The notes under the pieces are model-generated. The model was not told the DNA's origin, made no database searches, and worked only from the letters and a program-made list of their open reading frames with translations. A stretch of DNA of 64,000 bases from Sva-07 sp963715825 (GTDB taxonomy: Bacteria; Actinomycetota; Acidimicrobiia; Acidimicrobiales; Ilumatobacteraceae). Location: contig CAVQSI010000018.1 in assembly GCA_963715825.1 (NCBI GenBank), positions 1 to 64,000 on the forward strand, in the 5' to 3' direction. The translations under genes and the position numbers were made by a program. The first letter of the stretch is position 1, and each line of letters begins with the position of its first letter. This document shows positions 36,091-45,729 of the stretch, piece after piece.

Positions 36091-37858
36091 TCAGTCCACC
36101 GTGAAGGCGGTGACGTCGATCCGGTCGTCGGGATCGATGGTGCCGTTGTAGCTGGTGCGTTCACCATCGACCAGCACGCTCACGGTCCAGCTGGCCGTAC
36201 CGACACCAGCACTGTCTCCGAAGTACTTGACCTCGACTCGGTACTCGCCCACCGGAGCGCTGTCGGCCCAGAAGATGTTCTCCGGGATCCCGCCACCGTT
36301 GATGTTGTCGGCATCGAGTTGACCGCCGGACGTCGACGTCACGCTCGACCAGTAGATCTCCTCACCTGCCGGATCGGTGACGTGGAGGTCGAGGTCGACG
36401 CCGTCCTCCGGCCAGTTGAGTGACACCTGGACACTCCCCGATCCGAGCGACGGCATCGGTTGGCCGATGCACGGCGGACGCCCGACCATCCAGTCGGCGT
36501 CGGGGGTCGGAAAGGGAACACTGGCTTCCTCGACGAACTCGTGTCGATCGCCGGGGTTGATCGTGAGCGGGCCGAGCGGCCGGTAGGCGGACCCGACGAG
36601 CGGGACGTACAACGGGTCGGCGCCCCAGTTGATCTCGCTCGGGAACCAGACCTCCATCAGGTCGTAGGTCCCGGCCGGCAACCAGAAGTCGACCGTACCA
36701 CCGGACCCGGCCCAGCCCGCCCGGGCCACTCGGGCCTCCACCGTGAGCGGCCGATCGGTGCCGCTGAACCAGCTCATCTGCGACTCGTAGGCCTCGTCGT
36801 CGAGGTTCCAGCCGACGACGCACACGCCGTAGGACGTGTTGGTGTAGGGGTACTTCGGCGGGTCGTAGCCGAACAGTGATGACGGGAAATCGTGCCACCC
36901 GTAGATCGACTCCGCCTCGTTGGTGACGCTGATGTAGCCACCGTTCTGCCGTTCGATCACGGCCTGGTCCTCGCCGTTCGGGTTGTCGTGGAACCAATAC
37001 GTGTACGGAGAGAAGTGCCACACCGTGCCGCGCACCACGTTCGCGTCGGGGTCGACCACTCCGGTCACCTGCTGCCACGACTGGGTGAGCTGATCGAAAT
37101 ACGGCGAGCCCGCCGACCGCAGCCGGGTCGATGCCCTCCGCCAACGGGATTTCGATCTCGACGGGCGCGTCGAACGACTGACCCGTCGGCCCGAACTCGT
37201 AGACGGTGTCGGCGATCGAGATCCCCGCGGGCAGGTTGGAGGTGTCGACGTCGCCCAGGTCGTCGGCGATGTCGACGCTGAACGCGATGGTGCCGGGCTC
37301 TCCGTTCACCGTCGGAGGAACCGCCCCGGCGGGTACCGCGATGCGAACCCCGTCGGTGGTGACGATCTCTCCGTCGCTGGCCGATTCGATGACCACGGTC
37401 TCGCCGGATTCGACGGCGCCGGCTGCTGTCTGTGCGCCATCGGCGGCCGAGTCGGAGTCGTCGGAGCCGCCCGTGAACACCACGATTCCTGCAACCAGCA
37501 ACGCGACGCCACCGGCAATCGCTCCGCCGATCCACAGGGGCTTGCGATTGGGCTTCGACGGGGTCGCGGCCGGGGTCGTTACCGGGGGCGGAGCGGGAGC
37601 CGGGGGCGGAGCGGGAGCCGGGGCCGGGACCGCGGCCACCGGTACGGGCGCTGGGAGCGGCGGCGGTGCCGCACCTGTTGCCGCGGGAAGGGGCGCGGCC
37701 GAAGCTGCAGCCGCGGCGGTTGGCGTCGTGCCGAGCGGGTCGATACCGGGCTGCCCTCCGTCGGCCACGTGTTCGGTCCAGTGCGTTCCGGACCAGTAGC
37801 GATGGGCGTGGCGGCCGAGGGGATCGGCGTACCAGCCCGTTTCCGCGGTGGTGTCCAT
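36091..37858 (-). CDS. DUF2510 / DUF2135-like envelope protein (one frameshift)
   Basis: The N-terminus (GWYADPLGRHAHRYWSGTHWTEHV, residues 8-31) is a DUF2510 domain. An alanine/proline linker, one membrane helix (IGGAIAGGVALLVAGIVVF) and an extracellular part follow. That part begins with a ZU5-like stretch (GVRIAVPAGAVPP). The C-terminal 110 residues contain VDLDLHVTDPAGEEIYW, typical of DUF2135/YfaP-like beta domains. The frame breaks near 37108, between GGLAV and YFDQLTQSWQQVTG; one inserted base restores a single protein of about 588 residues. Start 37858 has AAAGGAG upstream. Function unknown. Confidence 0.72.
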
Positions 37859-37930
37859 CACGATTCTCCTTTTTCGAGGAACCACCTCATCGTCTCTCGG
37901 GTCGTGGACACCCCCTAGGGCATTTCGTCA

Positions 37931-37974
37931 CCACCGGGTCACCACCGGGCCACCACCGGCTCACCACCCGGTCG
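37931..37974. repeat. short tandem repeat
   Basis: Four degenerate 11-bp units of the type CCACCGGGTCA in the gap between two minus-strand envelope genes. Possibly slippage-derived; no function evident. Confidence 0.5.
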
Positions 37975-38005
37975 CCAGCGGCGGAGTCCCCCTTGCTCGC
38001 CACGA

Positions 38006-38620
38006 TCAGGGCGTCCCGACGCTGGGCGGCGGGAGTTCGGTGGGCGACGGCCGCTCCCGTGTCACGGCGACACCGTGCGCCTCGACGGCGTCGAGGAACG
38101 CCAGCATCTCGTCGGGATTCCTCGTCAGACCGAGCGTCGCGTACACGGGCAGCCGTCGGCGTCGCCCGCGGCGCGTGACCAGGAGGACGTCGCTGACCTG
38201 CATCTCCTCCTCGGCGCTCAGACCCGAGTCGGTTCCGTCAACGAGCTCACGCACGCTGTCGACGAGATCGAACAGGGCGTAGGTGATCGACGATCCGACC
38301 TCGGCCGATTCGATCTCGTGCCACGGGACCACGAGTTGGCGCCATCGGTTGCGCACCCGGAGTCCATCGGGACGCACTGCGGCCGAGACCGTCGCGCCCC
38401 GCCAGACCACGATCGCAAGGAGCACGACGACCGTCACCGTGGCCGTGCGCGGCGGGACGTCGACACCCATCGACTCCACGAGCGCCGTCGTACCGAAGAC
38501 ACCGACGACGATGGGAATGAGATAGCCGATGAACCCGATGGTGACGTGCCGCCACCGTGCGGTACTGCACTGAACGCGGACATCCGATGTTCCTGCGAGC
38601 CGCGACTGGTACGTGTCCAT
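38006..38620 (-). CDS. membrane protein with bacterial PH-like domain
   Basis: A 204-residue protein with two membrane helices (about 30-52 and 64-82) followed by a soluble domain with RPDGLRVRNRWRQLVVPWHEIESAEVG. That is the pattern of bacterial PH-domain proteins of actinobacteria (two-helix plus PH). GAGGAGC precedes the ATG. It lies 5 bp after the neighbouring small membrane-protein gene, so the two are likely cotranscribed. Function unknown. Confidence 0.68.
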   Translation of the reverse strand: MDTYQSRLAGTSDVRVQCSTARWRHVTIGFIGYLIPIVVGVFGTTALVESMGVDVPPRTATVTVVVLLAIVVWRGATVSAAVRPDGLRVRNRWRQLVVPWHEIESAEVGSSITYALFDLVDSVRELVDGTDSGLSAEEEMQVSDVLLVTRRGRRRRLPVYATLGLTRNPDEMLAFLDAVEAHGVAVTRERPSPTELPPPSVGTP

Positions 38621-38625
38621 GCTCC

Positions 38626-38976
38626 TCACCTTGCCTGCATCGATGAGACGACCACCACGACCGCCTCGAGGTCGTTCCGCTTGACTCCGTCGCCCGTCGT
38701 CGCCCAGATGATGATCGTCACGACCAGCACGAGGCCAGCGATCAGGAACACCGTTGCGACGATGCCGAGGACCATGCCGGCGAGCACCGTCGATCGCCGG
38801 GTGTATCTCCCCGGCGCCGCGTCGATCTCGCGGAGGGCGGACCGCCCGAGCGCCCACGCCACGGGCCCGAGAACGGGCACGATGGTGACCCCCAGGATCC
38901 CGCACAGGAGGATCGCCGACGCACGCGGATGGGAGCGCGGTGCGGTCTCGAACGGAGTCGTGATCGCCTCGCTCAC
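38626..38976 (-). CDS. DUF4190-like small membrane protein
   Basis: A 116-residue protein with two hydrophobic segments (ILLCGILGVTIVPVLGPVAWALG, about 20-42, and VLAGMVLGIVATVFLIAGLVLVV, about 66-88) joined by a basic loop. The glycine-rich helices and LGRSALREI loop match DUF4190-type proteins. GTG start at 38976 has AAGGAGG eight bases upstream. Upstream of the PH-domain gene on the same strand. Confidence 0.65.
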   Translation of the reverse strand: MSEAITTPFETAPRSHPRASAILLCGILGVTIVPVLGPVAWALGRSALREIDAAPGRYTRRSTVLAGMVLGIVATVFLIAGLVLVVTIIIWATTGDGVKRNDLEAVVVVVSSMQAR

Positions 38977-39165
38977 GCCGGGAACCTCCTTCTTGCGCAA
39001 CTGGGACCATTGAACGAAGAGACCCACACCGACACCAGAGCCGGAGGTCCCTGCACGGCGCCAGTGGAGGTGGCCGCCATCGGGACATGACCATCGGCCC
39101 TGCCGAGGGACCATGGGGGTTGGGACGATGGCAATCACCAGGAAGCCGACGAAAGGGTCGAGAGC

Positions 39166-40359
39166 ATGAGTGTCTGCCGTCAGTGCGGGTCAGCGTTGGC
39201 CGCGGACGAACGCTTCTGCGGCGAGTGCGGAACGCCGGCCGCGACCGCGAATCCGCCGGCCGAGGCACCGGCCATGACGCCTCCTCCTCCACCGCCACTG
39301 GCCGAGCCGCAGCCACCGGTCGAGCCCCCACCGCCGGTCGGGCGCCCGTTGGCATCCGCCGAGTCCGCCACACCCGTGCCAGCCGACGCGGCACCGCACA
39401 CGCGGCCCACGGCGATGTACGTCGGCGGCGCCGTCGCCGTGTTCGTGCTGCTCGTGGCCGGTCTGTGGTGGACGGGGCGTTCCGACGACAACACCTCGGT
39501 CGGATCTGATCCGGTGGCGTCCGCGGACCTCGGCGCGGCCGGCCAGACGACGGTGGCGCCGACAACGGCATCACCGGCGACGACAGCGCCCACGACAACC
39601 GTTCCCGACACGACCGCCCCCGAGACGACCGCTGCGCCTGACACCGCCCCGCCGACAACGCCAACGGTTGCGGTGCCCGCCGGCTGGCGTCCTGGAGAGC
39701 TGATTCTCGAAGCACAGCTCCCACCGGGGTTCGACTCGCCCTGGGCAGGTTCTCCGTCACCGCTCATCGAACCGGGCGCAGATCTCGCCGACGGGGTCTA
39801 CTGGGCGAACTACACGTCCCAAGACGGGGCATCGCTCACGTTGGCGCTCGGACGATACGAGTCGTGTTCGATCCTGAACGATGAATTCGCGTGCGGTCCG
39901 GCTCCCTACGGCAGCAACGCGATCGGCCGGGTGGAACCCGCTGCTGGCGAGGTGACGATCCCGCTCGACGACACCGTTCGCATCGTGATCGAGGGGCGGG
40001 AGTGCGAGCCGGTCGTGCTGGAGGGCAACGGCGCCGACCTCGCGCAGCTCTACGGCGCGCTGGCGGCCGACTACGGCCGGGCATTCACCGACGGCATCAA
40101 CGCCGGCACCGACCCCTACGACCTGATGGTGGCCGCTCGCAACGATCCGACCACGGGATTCCGTGCACCGCCCGCCGAATGCGACGACGGATACTCGCTG
40201 GTCTGGCAATCCGCCGGTGGGCCCCCGCTGTTCGTCCAGCAGGTCGTCGACTTCGAGACCGGCGGCGCGATGGATCCCGCCATGCTGCTGACGCCGACGG
40301 CGATCGAACTCTCCGGCGATCAGGTCACGGTCTACTTCTTCGCCGGCTTCCTCTCCTGA
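39166..40359 (+). CDS. zinc-ribbon membrane-anchored protein of unknown function
   Basis: A 397-residue protein. Two CxxC pairs at the N-terminus (CRQCGSALAADERFCGECG, residues 4-22) form a zinc ribbon; a Pro/Ala-rich linker follows. One membrane helix (YVGGAVAVFVLLVAGLWW, about 85-102), a Thr/Pro-rich extracellular linker and a C-terminal domain of about 220 residues with four or more cysteines come next. This resembles the architecture of the neighbouring DUF2510 protein (cytosolic tag, helix, secreted domain). Function unknown. Confidence 0.7.
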   Translation: MSVCRQCGSALAADERFCGECGTPAATANPPAEAPAMTPPPPPPLAEPQPPVEPPPPVGRPLASAESATPVPADAAPHTRPTAMYVGGAVAVFVLLVAGLWWTGRSDDNTSVGSDPVASADLGAAGQTTVAPTTASPATTAPTTTVPDTTAPETTAAPDTAPPTTPTVAVPAGWRPGELILEAQLPPGFDSPWAGSPSPLIEPGADLADGVYWANYTSQDGASLTLALGRYESCSILNDEFACGPAPYGSNAIGRVEPAAGEVTIPLDDTVRIVIEGRECEPVVLEGNGADLAQLYGALAADYGRAFTDGINAGTDPYDLMVAARNDPTTGFRAPPAECDDGYSLVWQSAGGPPLFVQQVVDFETGGAMDPAMLLTPTAIELSGDQVTVYFFAGFLS

Positions 40360-40401
40360 CGACCGTCGACCGTCGGAGCCGAACCGAGCGGAGATCGATG
40401 A

Positions 40402-43400
40402 TCACCGTCGCATCGACTGGAGCGACAGCGAGACGTCGAGGCGAACGATGTCGCCGGTGTGGTCGAAGACCCGGCGGGAGCTCGCCGGATCGAGCACGGA
40501 TCCTGCGTCCTCGCGACGAGTCCCGTCGGCGAAGGTGATCGCAATCGTCGGTGGTGTGTCGGCCGCGGACACCACGACGGGGACGCGGCAGATGGTGAAC
40601 GCTGCGGTTCCCGGCGGCACAGCGAGGCGCACCGACCGACCTGCGACGTCGAGATGGTCGAGTGTTCCGGCCTCACTTCGAAGTTCCGCTGCGCTGAACA
40701 GCGTCGGCGAGAAGTGGATGGCACCCTCCGACACGACGAGTGCGAGTTCGGCCCATCGGGTCAGCAGCTCTTCCTTGACCTGTCCGGTCATGCCCGGCTG
40801 CTGTGCTCCGGCGTGAGCGGGTGTGTGCGAGTAGGGATCGATGGGGAACGCGCCGTACTCGACGGCGGTCCGGTTGAAACCGAGTCCGCTCCGTACACGG
40901 TCGTACAGCCGGATCAGGTCGTCGAGCGCGTCGGGCGCAGTGTCGGCCGGGGCCTCGAGGATCGCCTCCTGCACGGCGAGCAGCAGCTTGGCGACCATGT
41001 GCCAGTAGACCGATCCGATCCCTTCGTAGGCGTACATGGTCGACGACCGGCCGGTGAACTCGTGATGGTTGAAGACGCGTTCGTACAGATCGAGCACCTC
41101 GTGCGCGTGGTCGGCGACCAACGGTCCGAGGTCGGTCGCGGCGAGGCGGTCGAGCGCCACAGCGAGGTCGCCGGCGTTCGTGAAGGCCGCGTTGAAGTGA
41201 GCGTTGCCGTCGACGTCGTGAACGACGATGTCATCGTTGCCGTCGGCGACCAGCGCCTCGAGCAACGCGCTGGACTCGACCGCCTCGGCCGGCACCTGGT
41301 TTCGTTCGAGGAACGACGGTCGCCGGCGCGCTGGGTACAACACGAAACTGTCGACGTCGGCCCGATACAGATCGGAGTCGTACATCGACTCGACGAGCGC
41401 GACGGTCTGCTCGACGTCGAGCAGACCCGAGGAGATCGCGGCAACCTGGCCTTCGAGCATCGGTTGCAGACGGCTGACGCTCGCCCGCCGACGCTCACCG
41501 ACCTCGGAGAACGCGACCAGGTTGTAGGCGTCGTAGAGGCCGTCGGGCCGGTGGGCGGCGCGGAGCGAGTCGTCCAGATGCAGCATCGAGGTCCGCAACA
41601 GGCGGCGCAGTGTTGCAGGAGCAAGCGGCACCGGCGCGGTGGGTTCCGCTGCTGCGAGCCGGCTGCGGTAGTCGTCGAACGCGGTGCCGAGGCCGCGGAC
41701 GACCTCGAAGCGGTCCGCATCGTCGATCGCTGCACTGCCGACCAGCGGCTCGTGCGATTCGAGGACTGCGACGATGCGTTCGATCCACGCGACGACGTCG
41801 GCAGAGAGGTACACCTCGTCCGTCAGGTCGGTGGTCACGTCCCCGATCAACTGGAGGTAGCGACGAAGGTGGCCGAGGGTGACCATCGACAGCCCGTGCC
41901 CGACCAATGCGTTGTTGGCATCGTTCCACTCGGGGCGCTGGGTGTTCATCCAGATCCCACCTCGCGGCACGAAGTTGGAGATCTTGGCGAGCGCCGGGAT
42001 CACGAGTTTCTCGAGCAGCGTCACGTGGACAACGTGACCGGTCTCGTCGAGCACCAGTCGTCCGTCGGCTCCGAGCCGTTCCACCCGTTCGGCGATCGTG
42101 GCCGCTGCGGCCGAGTCGAACTCGATGGTGTCCTTCGGGTTGTGTACCAGCCGGTCGAACGAGGCGAGGCGATACGGGACGTTCGCGAACGCGTGGGCTC
42201 GCACGGCGAGCTTGTCGTCGAGCCATGCGGGGTCGTGGGCGCGCAGCGCACGCAGGAGCCGGTACAGGTAGACGATCTGGTGATCGCCCCAATAGCCGAT
42301 CCCGCTCCAGGGGTTCTCGGGTTCGGGAACTTCCCAGTCGATGCCGTCGTCGGTGATCCGGTAGGGGTTGAATCCATCGGCGGTCGAAGCGTTGAGGAAC
42401 TTGGCGACGATCGACGGCAGGTAGCCGGGAAAGCTCTGACACAACGCCTCCCAGTTCTGGAAGATGTCGCGCCAGTTGCCCTGGTAGCTCAGCAGCGGAT
42501 CACCGTCGGCGTCACGGACCCGGATCGCGAACTGGTTCCATGGTCGGCTCGGGTCGCCGTGGCGCCGCGAGAACGACAGCGGCAGGTACTCGTGCGCGAG
42601 TCTCGTCAGGTCGGGATCGCCGACGTCGACCGCTCGGGCCCGGAGCTCGGACACCTCGATCGCATCGGGAAGACCGCCGAGCCAGTCGGCGTGCTGGCCT
42701 GCCACGACGCGATTGCGTGCCGCCACGAACGCGCGGAACCGATCGGAACCGATCGTGTACCCGTCGGAGAAGGTGCCGCCGCGCATGACGTTGAACAGCG
42801 TGTTGGCCAGATGGTGAGCGTCGAGCTTCGGGGACGCCGTCGCCTGCACCCCGTCGGCGCTCGCGACGATGCGGCGCAGCGCAGCTGAACTCCGATCGAC
42901 GTCTTCGTCGACCTCGCGGACCAGATCATCGCTCGCTGCGAGCTCATGGGTGAGCCGTGCGATGTCTGCGTGGCTCTGAGCCACGTCGGCAACGACGTGC
43001 CACCGCCGAGACTCTCCTGGGGGGATCTCGACACTGGCGTTGACCAGGAACGACCCCGGTCGGCCGGTCCTGAGCGACGACCCGGCGAAGCGCTGGCCGG
43101 CACGGGCTGCCGCCACGGCGCCAGGGTCGACGCTTGCCGACGGCTCGCCCAGACCCGTCGTCCACACGACGGTCGCCCGCAGCGCCTCGGCTGGTTCGGG
43201 CACGTCGACGATCAACGCCTCGAGGGTGAAGATCCCGAGGCCGGTCTCGGTGATCTCGCTGCGTCGGTATGCGTTCGCCAGATTGCTCATCTGCTGCTGG
43301 AACGGCACCCCGACGCCCCACGGCATCACACCGAGCAGTCCGTCGAGCACCTCGACGGTCACGGGTTCGTCGCAACCATCGTTGGCGAGCGTCACGGTTC

Positions 43401-43839
43401 GAATCCAGCCGAACCGATCGGACGGTGCCCATCGGTACCGAATCGTCAGTCCGAGACCGAGGTGCTGCTCTTCGAAGACCACGGCATTGCCGAGCAGGCT
43501 CTTCAGGAGGCTGCGTCGGGTGTCGATGGCCGGCCCCGTGAACGGCTCCCAGAGTGTCGTCGCCTCCGCCGTACCGACCCGGAGCACGGTGACCGGTCCG
43601 ACCCGTCCGTTGAGATGGTGCAGGCGGTCGTCGGTCTCGTAGGGGAAGATGCACTGCTGCGCTTGGACGCGTCCGGCGGTGAGGCCGCCCGTGCTCGAGA
43701 CGAACATCCAGAGATCGGAACTGCTCACGACGCTCATCAGGAACGGTTCGATCCGATCGATCGAGGGAATCCGATACATCTCGACCCCGTCGAGCACCAC
43801 GATGCCCTCGTTCGGATCGTTGGTCTCCGTTGCCGTCAT
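40402..43839 (-). CDS. large putative carbohydrate-active protein (GH94/six-hairpin-like)
   Basis: 1145 residues, no signal peptide or membrane segment. The N-terminal third is beta-rich (LWMFVSSTGGLTAGR, VVFEEQHLGLGLTIRYRW), as in the beta-sandwich of cellobiose-phosphorylase-type enzymes. The middle holds conserved-looking aromatic/acidic patches: SRPWNQFAIRVRDADGD near 480, YQGNWRDIFQNWEALCQSFPGYL near 510, and WMNTQRPEWNDANNALVG near 700, the last like the catalytic WND of GH94. The start ATG has AGAAGGAGCG upstream. It is transcribed alone. Family membership is by motif resemblance only; substrate unknown. Confidence 0.6.
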   Translation of the reverse strand: MTATETNDPNEGIVVLDGVEMYRIPSIDRIEPFLMSVVSSSDLWMFVSSTGGLTAGRVQAQQCIFPYETDDRLHHLNGRVGPVTVLRVGTAEATTLWEPFTGPAIDTRRSLLKSLLGNAVVFEEQHLGLGLTIRYRWAPSDRFGWIRTVTLANDGCDEPVTVEVLDGLLGVMPWGVGVPFQQQMSNLANAYRRSEITETGLGIFTLEALIVDVPEPAEALRATVVWTTGLGEPSASVDPGAVAAARAGQRFAGSSLRTGRPGSFLVNASVEIPPGESRRWHVVADVAQSHADIARLTHELAASDDLVREVDEDVDRSSAALRRIVASADGVQATASPKLDAHHLANTLFNVMRGGTFSDGYTIGSDRFRAFVAARNRVVAGQHADWLGGLPDAIEVSELRARAVDVGDPDLTRLAHEYLPLSFSRRHGDPSRPWNQFAIRVRDADGDPLLSYQGNWRDIFQNWEALCQSFPGYLPSIVAKFLNASTADGFNPYRITDDGIDWEVPEPENPWSGIGYWGDHQIVYLYRLLRALRAHDPAWLDDKLAVRAHAFANVPYRLASFDRLVHNPKDTIEFDSAAAATIAERVERLGADGRLVLDETGHVVHVTLLEKLVIPALAKISNFVPRGGIWMNTQRPEWNDANNALVGHGLSMVTLGHLRRYLQLIGDVTTDLTDEVYLSADVVAWIERIVAVLESHEPLVGSAAIDDADRFEVVRGLGTAFDDYRSRLAAAEPTAPVPLAPATLRRLLRTSMLHLDDSLRAAHRPDGLYDAYNLVAFSEVGERRRASVSRLQPMLEGQVAAISSGLLDVEQTVALVESMYDSDLYRADVDSFVLYPARRRPSFLERNQVPAEAVESSALLEALVADGNDDIVVHDVDGNAHFNAAFTNAGDLAVALDRLAATDLGPLVADHAHEVLDLYERVFNHHEFTGRSSTMYAYEGIGSVYWHMVAKLLLAVQEAILEAPADTAPDALDDLIRLYDRVRSGLGFNRTAVEYGAFPIDPYSHTPAHAGAQQPGMTGQVKEELLTRWAELALVVSEGAIHFSPTLFSAAELRSEAGTLDHLDVAGRSVRLAVPPGTAAFTICRVPVVVSAADTPPTIAITFADGTRREDAGSVLDPASSRRVFDHTGDIVRLDVSLSLQSMRR

Positions 43840-43980
43840 CACCGTCGCTCCTTCTGCTCCGCCCGGGCGAGGTCCGCCGCGAGTGCTCGTCCGGGAGCAG
43901 TCCCACCGTACGCGGTCGTCGATGACGACGGCCAACGTTCCGACCGGCTGATCTCGGCGATCGCCACGGCCTGAATCCAG

Positions 43981-44004
43981 TGGCGCCCTCGGCAGGATTC
44001 GAAC
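43981..44004 (-). other. 24-bp copy of the tRNA-Arg 3' end (att-like site)
   Basis: Exact 24-base match, in the same orientation, to the last 24 bases (T-arm, acceptor and CCA) of the tRNA-Arg gene at 48555-48629, after which similarity stops. This is what remains when an element integrates into a tRNA 3' end. It marks the left boundary of an islet of about 4.6 kb. Confidence 0.7.
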
Positions 44005-44124
44005 TGTGGAATTGCAGGTGGTGACACGCCCAGAGCTGTATCGCGATGTCACCACGTGTCGCCAGCTGCAGTGTTCCCGAGTGACATTGATGTACTTCAA
44101 CCTGGGTGCCGCTGACCGCTGCGG

Positions 44125-44373
44125 TCAGGTGGGCAGCCAAGCGAGGACCGGCACCATGGCGATCAGTACCAGCAGCGCGACCACAGGAAGTGCGGCGTAT
44201 CTGAGTCGGCCACGGGACAGCACGAACGCTGCGCCGACCGAGACGAGTTCGACGGTGACGAACACAAACATCGCGTACGGGAACCACCACTCGTCCGGCC
44301 CTCTTTCAGGCTGACCGAACGAGCTCGCGCCCGCTGCGACTGCCGCTCGAGATGACGGAGCGTTCCGAAGCAC
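44125..44373 (-). CDS. small hypothetical membrane protein
   Basis: An 82-residue reading frame with two strong hydrophobic segments (FPYAMFVFVTVELVSVGAAFVL, about 31-52, and AALPVVALLVLIAMVPVLAWL, about 59-80). The GTG start at 44373 has no clear ribosome binding site. Not recognised; supported only by composition. First gene inside the tRNA-Arg islet. Confidence 0.4.
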   Translation of the reverse strand: MLRNAPSSRAAVAAGASSFGQPERGPDEWWFPYAMFVFVTVELVSVGAAFVLSRGRLRYAALPVVALLVLIAMVPVLAWLPT

Positions 44374-44714
44374 ACTGGACGGTGCCGGCGCGGTCCGGCT
44401 CGCAGTGTCCGACGCTCGACACCTGCGCCCTGACCGGGCGGCCTGCCTACCCCGCTACCAAGCGTTGACCCGAAGTCACCAGGCGGCAGTAGCGAACGCG
44501 ACAGACATGGCGCGAACTCGGCCGTCGCATGTCGCGTGGACGCAGCGCATGGTCAGCTGACCCGATCGAATCGGACAGACCCGATCGGCCACACGATTCG
44601 GTACCTCTACCAGGGGTGATCGTGTGCCGGAGATGGACGGGCGCAAGGTCCGCACATCGCGGCCGCGAGATGCGATCGCTCGACCGGCACGGTCCGTGTC
44701 GGTAGCATTGCGTG
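44374..44714. other. 341-bp stretch without a convincing gene
   Basis: Reading frames here are short and of shadow composition. I see only a TAGCAT element at its right end, which would serve the small antitoxin gene. It may be decayed islet DNA. Confidence 0.5.
44703..44708 (+). promoter_or_regulatory. candidate -10 element of the VapB-like gene (leaderless)
   Basis: TAGCAT six bases before the ATG at 44715; no ribosome binding site. Confidence 0.45.
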
Positions 44715-44888
44715 ATGTCTGATGCGGCTTCTCCCCGTGACGCTGACGACAACGCGCCCGTCAAGGTGGTTCCGATCGACGAGGCGCTGCGGATGGCGAA
44801 GCCACTTCCTCCTCCTGGTGAGATCAACATCGAAGGTCTCACCGACGACGAGTGGGATGCGTTCATGCGGGCCCTCACCGAGCAGTGA
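44715..44888 (+). CDS. small antitoxin-like protein (partner of PIN remnant)
   Basis: A 57-residue acidic protein. The C-terminal half (INIEGLTDDEWDAFMRALTEQ) has the acidic, aromatic pattern of antitoxin tails that wrap a PIN toxin. Its stop overlaps the next gene's GTG by four bases (GTGA), the usual antitoxin-toxin coupling. No DNA-binding motif is obvious in so short a protein, so autoregulation cannot be judged. Confidence 0.55.
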   Translation: MSDAASPRDADDNAPVKVVPIDEALRMAKPLPPPGEINIEGLTDDEWDAFMRALTEQ

Positions 44889-45154
44889 CGTCGAGTCGCT
44901 CGAACGCCGTTGTCTTGGACACGATGGCGATGTCGACAATCGTCAACGAAGCTCGCCGGCCGGACGTTGCGGCTCGATATCGATCGGTCATCGCGGGCCG
45001 AGTGATCCTGATATCGGTGGTCACCGTGACCTCGGCATCGTCAGGCTCACGAACAGGTAGCACGATCGGAAGGCGAGGCGCATCAAGAACCCGTCCAGAT
45101 CGCTTGCAAGGGGGCGCTCATACCGGGCACTCGGCGCTGCCCGCTCGCGGTTGA
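44885..45154 (+). pseudogene. truncated VapC-like PIN-domain toxin
   Basis: Residues 9-48 match the start of a PIN nuclease: AVVLDTMAMSTIVNEARRPD with the first acidic residue, then RYRSVIAGRVILISVVTVT. In the family this should continue TELRYGA..., carrying the next acidic residue. Here it turns into basic low-complexity sequence and ends after 89 residues instead of about 130. No single shift cleanly restores the rest, so the gene looks truncated or decayed. It would not be an active ribonuclease. Confidence 0.55.
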
Positions 45155-45185
45155 TCCCTGTATCACGTTCTGTCATACTCCCTTG

Positions 45186-45425
45186 ATGGCAAAGGCGATC
45201 TCGGTTCGACTCGATGATGACGCTCAGCGCGCTCTCCGCATTCTGGAATCGACTGGTCTGAGCCAGTCCGCGGCCATACGTGCTGCCCTGTTGGCATCGG
45301 CGGAGCGGATTCGGAAGCGAAGCGATCTCGCGGCCGAGGTGGCCGCGTTGGAGGCTGACGAGACGGACCGAACCGAGATGGCGTCGATCGCGTCGATGAT
45401 GGAGTCGATGCGTGCAGCGGGGTGA
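45186..45425 (+). CDS. ribbon-helix-helix antitoxin (MazE/CopG type)
   Basis: A 79-residue protein. AISVRLDDDAQRALRILESTGLSQSAAIRAAL (residues 4-35) is a ribbon-helix-helix DNA-binding domain: a beta strand, then two helices. The acidic C-terminal tail would bind the toxin encoded next, with which it overlaps by 14 bp. A CATACT element six bases before the ATG may be the promoter of the pair, which the antitoxin would be expected to repress. Confidence 0.82.
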   Translation: MAKAISVRLDDDAQRALRILESTGLSQSAAIRAALLASAERIRKRSDLAAEVAALEADETDRTEMASIASMMESMRAAG

Positions 45426-45729
45426 GGTCTTTCGCTTCAAGACCCCCAAAGGCGTCGGACACGAGCAGCAGGGTGAGCGATTCGCGGTGGTCGTGCAGTC
45501 CGGCTCGATGCTCCCTCGATCGGTGATTCTCGTAGCACCGACCTCGAGAAGTGCTCGCCCGGCTTCGTTCCGGCCGGAGGTTTCGATCGCCGGAGAGACC
45601 ACGCGGGTGCTCGTCGAACAACTCGGTGCGGTCGACGCTCAGCGGCTCGGGCGTCGCGTGGCGCAGTTGACAGCTGACGATATGTGGGCGGTCGACGAAG
45701 CGCTCGTCACCGTCCTCGGCCTCGATTGA
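45412..45729 (+). CDS. MazF/PemK family endoribonuclease toxin
   Basis: A 105-residue protein of the usual MazF length. QRGEVFRFKTPKGVGHEQQGERFAVVVQS (2-30) has the family's first strand, loop with G, and the ER-x-x-VVVQ strand; LVAPTSRSARPASFRPEV, LVEQLGAVDAQRLG and the C-terminal helix follow. Intact and overlapping its antitoxin, so the module may be functional. MazF toxins cut mRNA at short sequences; specificity cannot be predicted. Confidence 0.85.
   Translation: MQRGEVFRFKTPKGVGHEQQGERFAVVVQSGSMLPRSVILVAPTSRSARPASFRPEVSIAGETTRVLVEQLGAVDAQRLGRRVAQLTADDMWAVDEALVTVLGLD

Noticed and set aside
40459..42888. Long plus-strand reading frame (809 codons) inside the 1145-residue gene
   Set aside because: No recognisable domain, shadow-like composition, and no start signal; the minus-strand gene has a good ribosome binding site.
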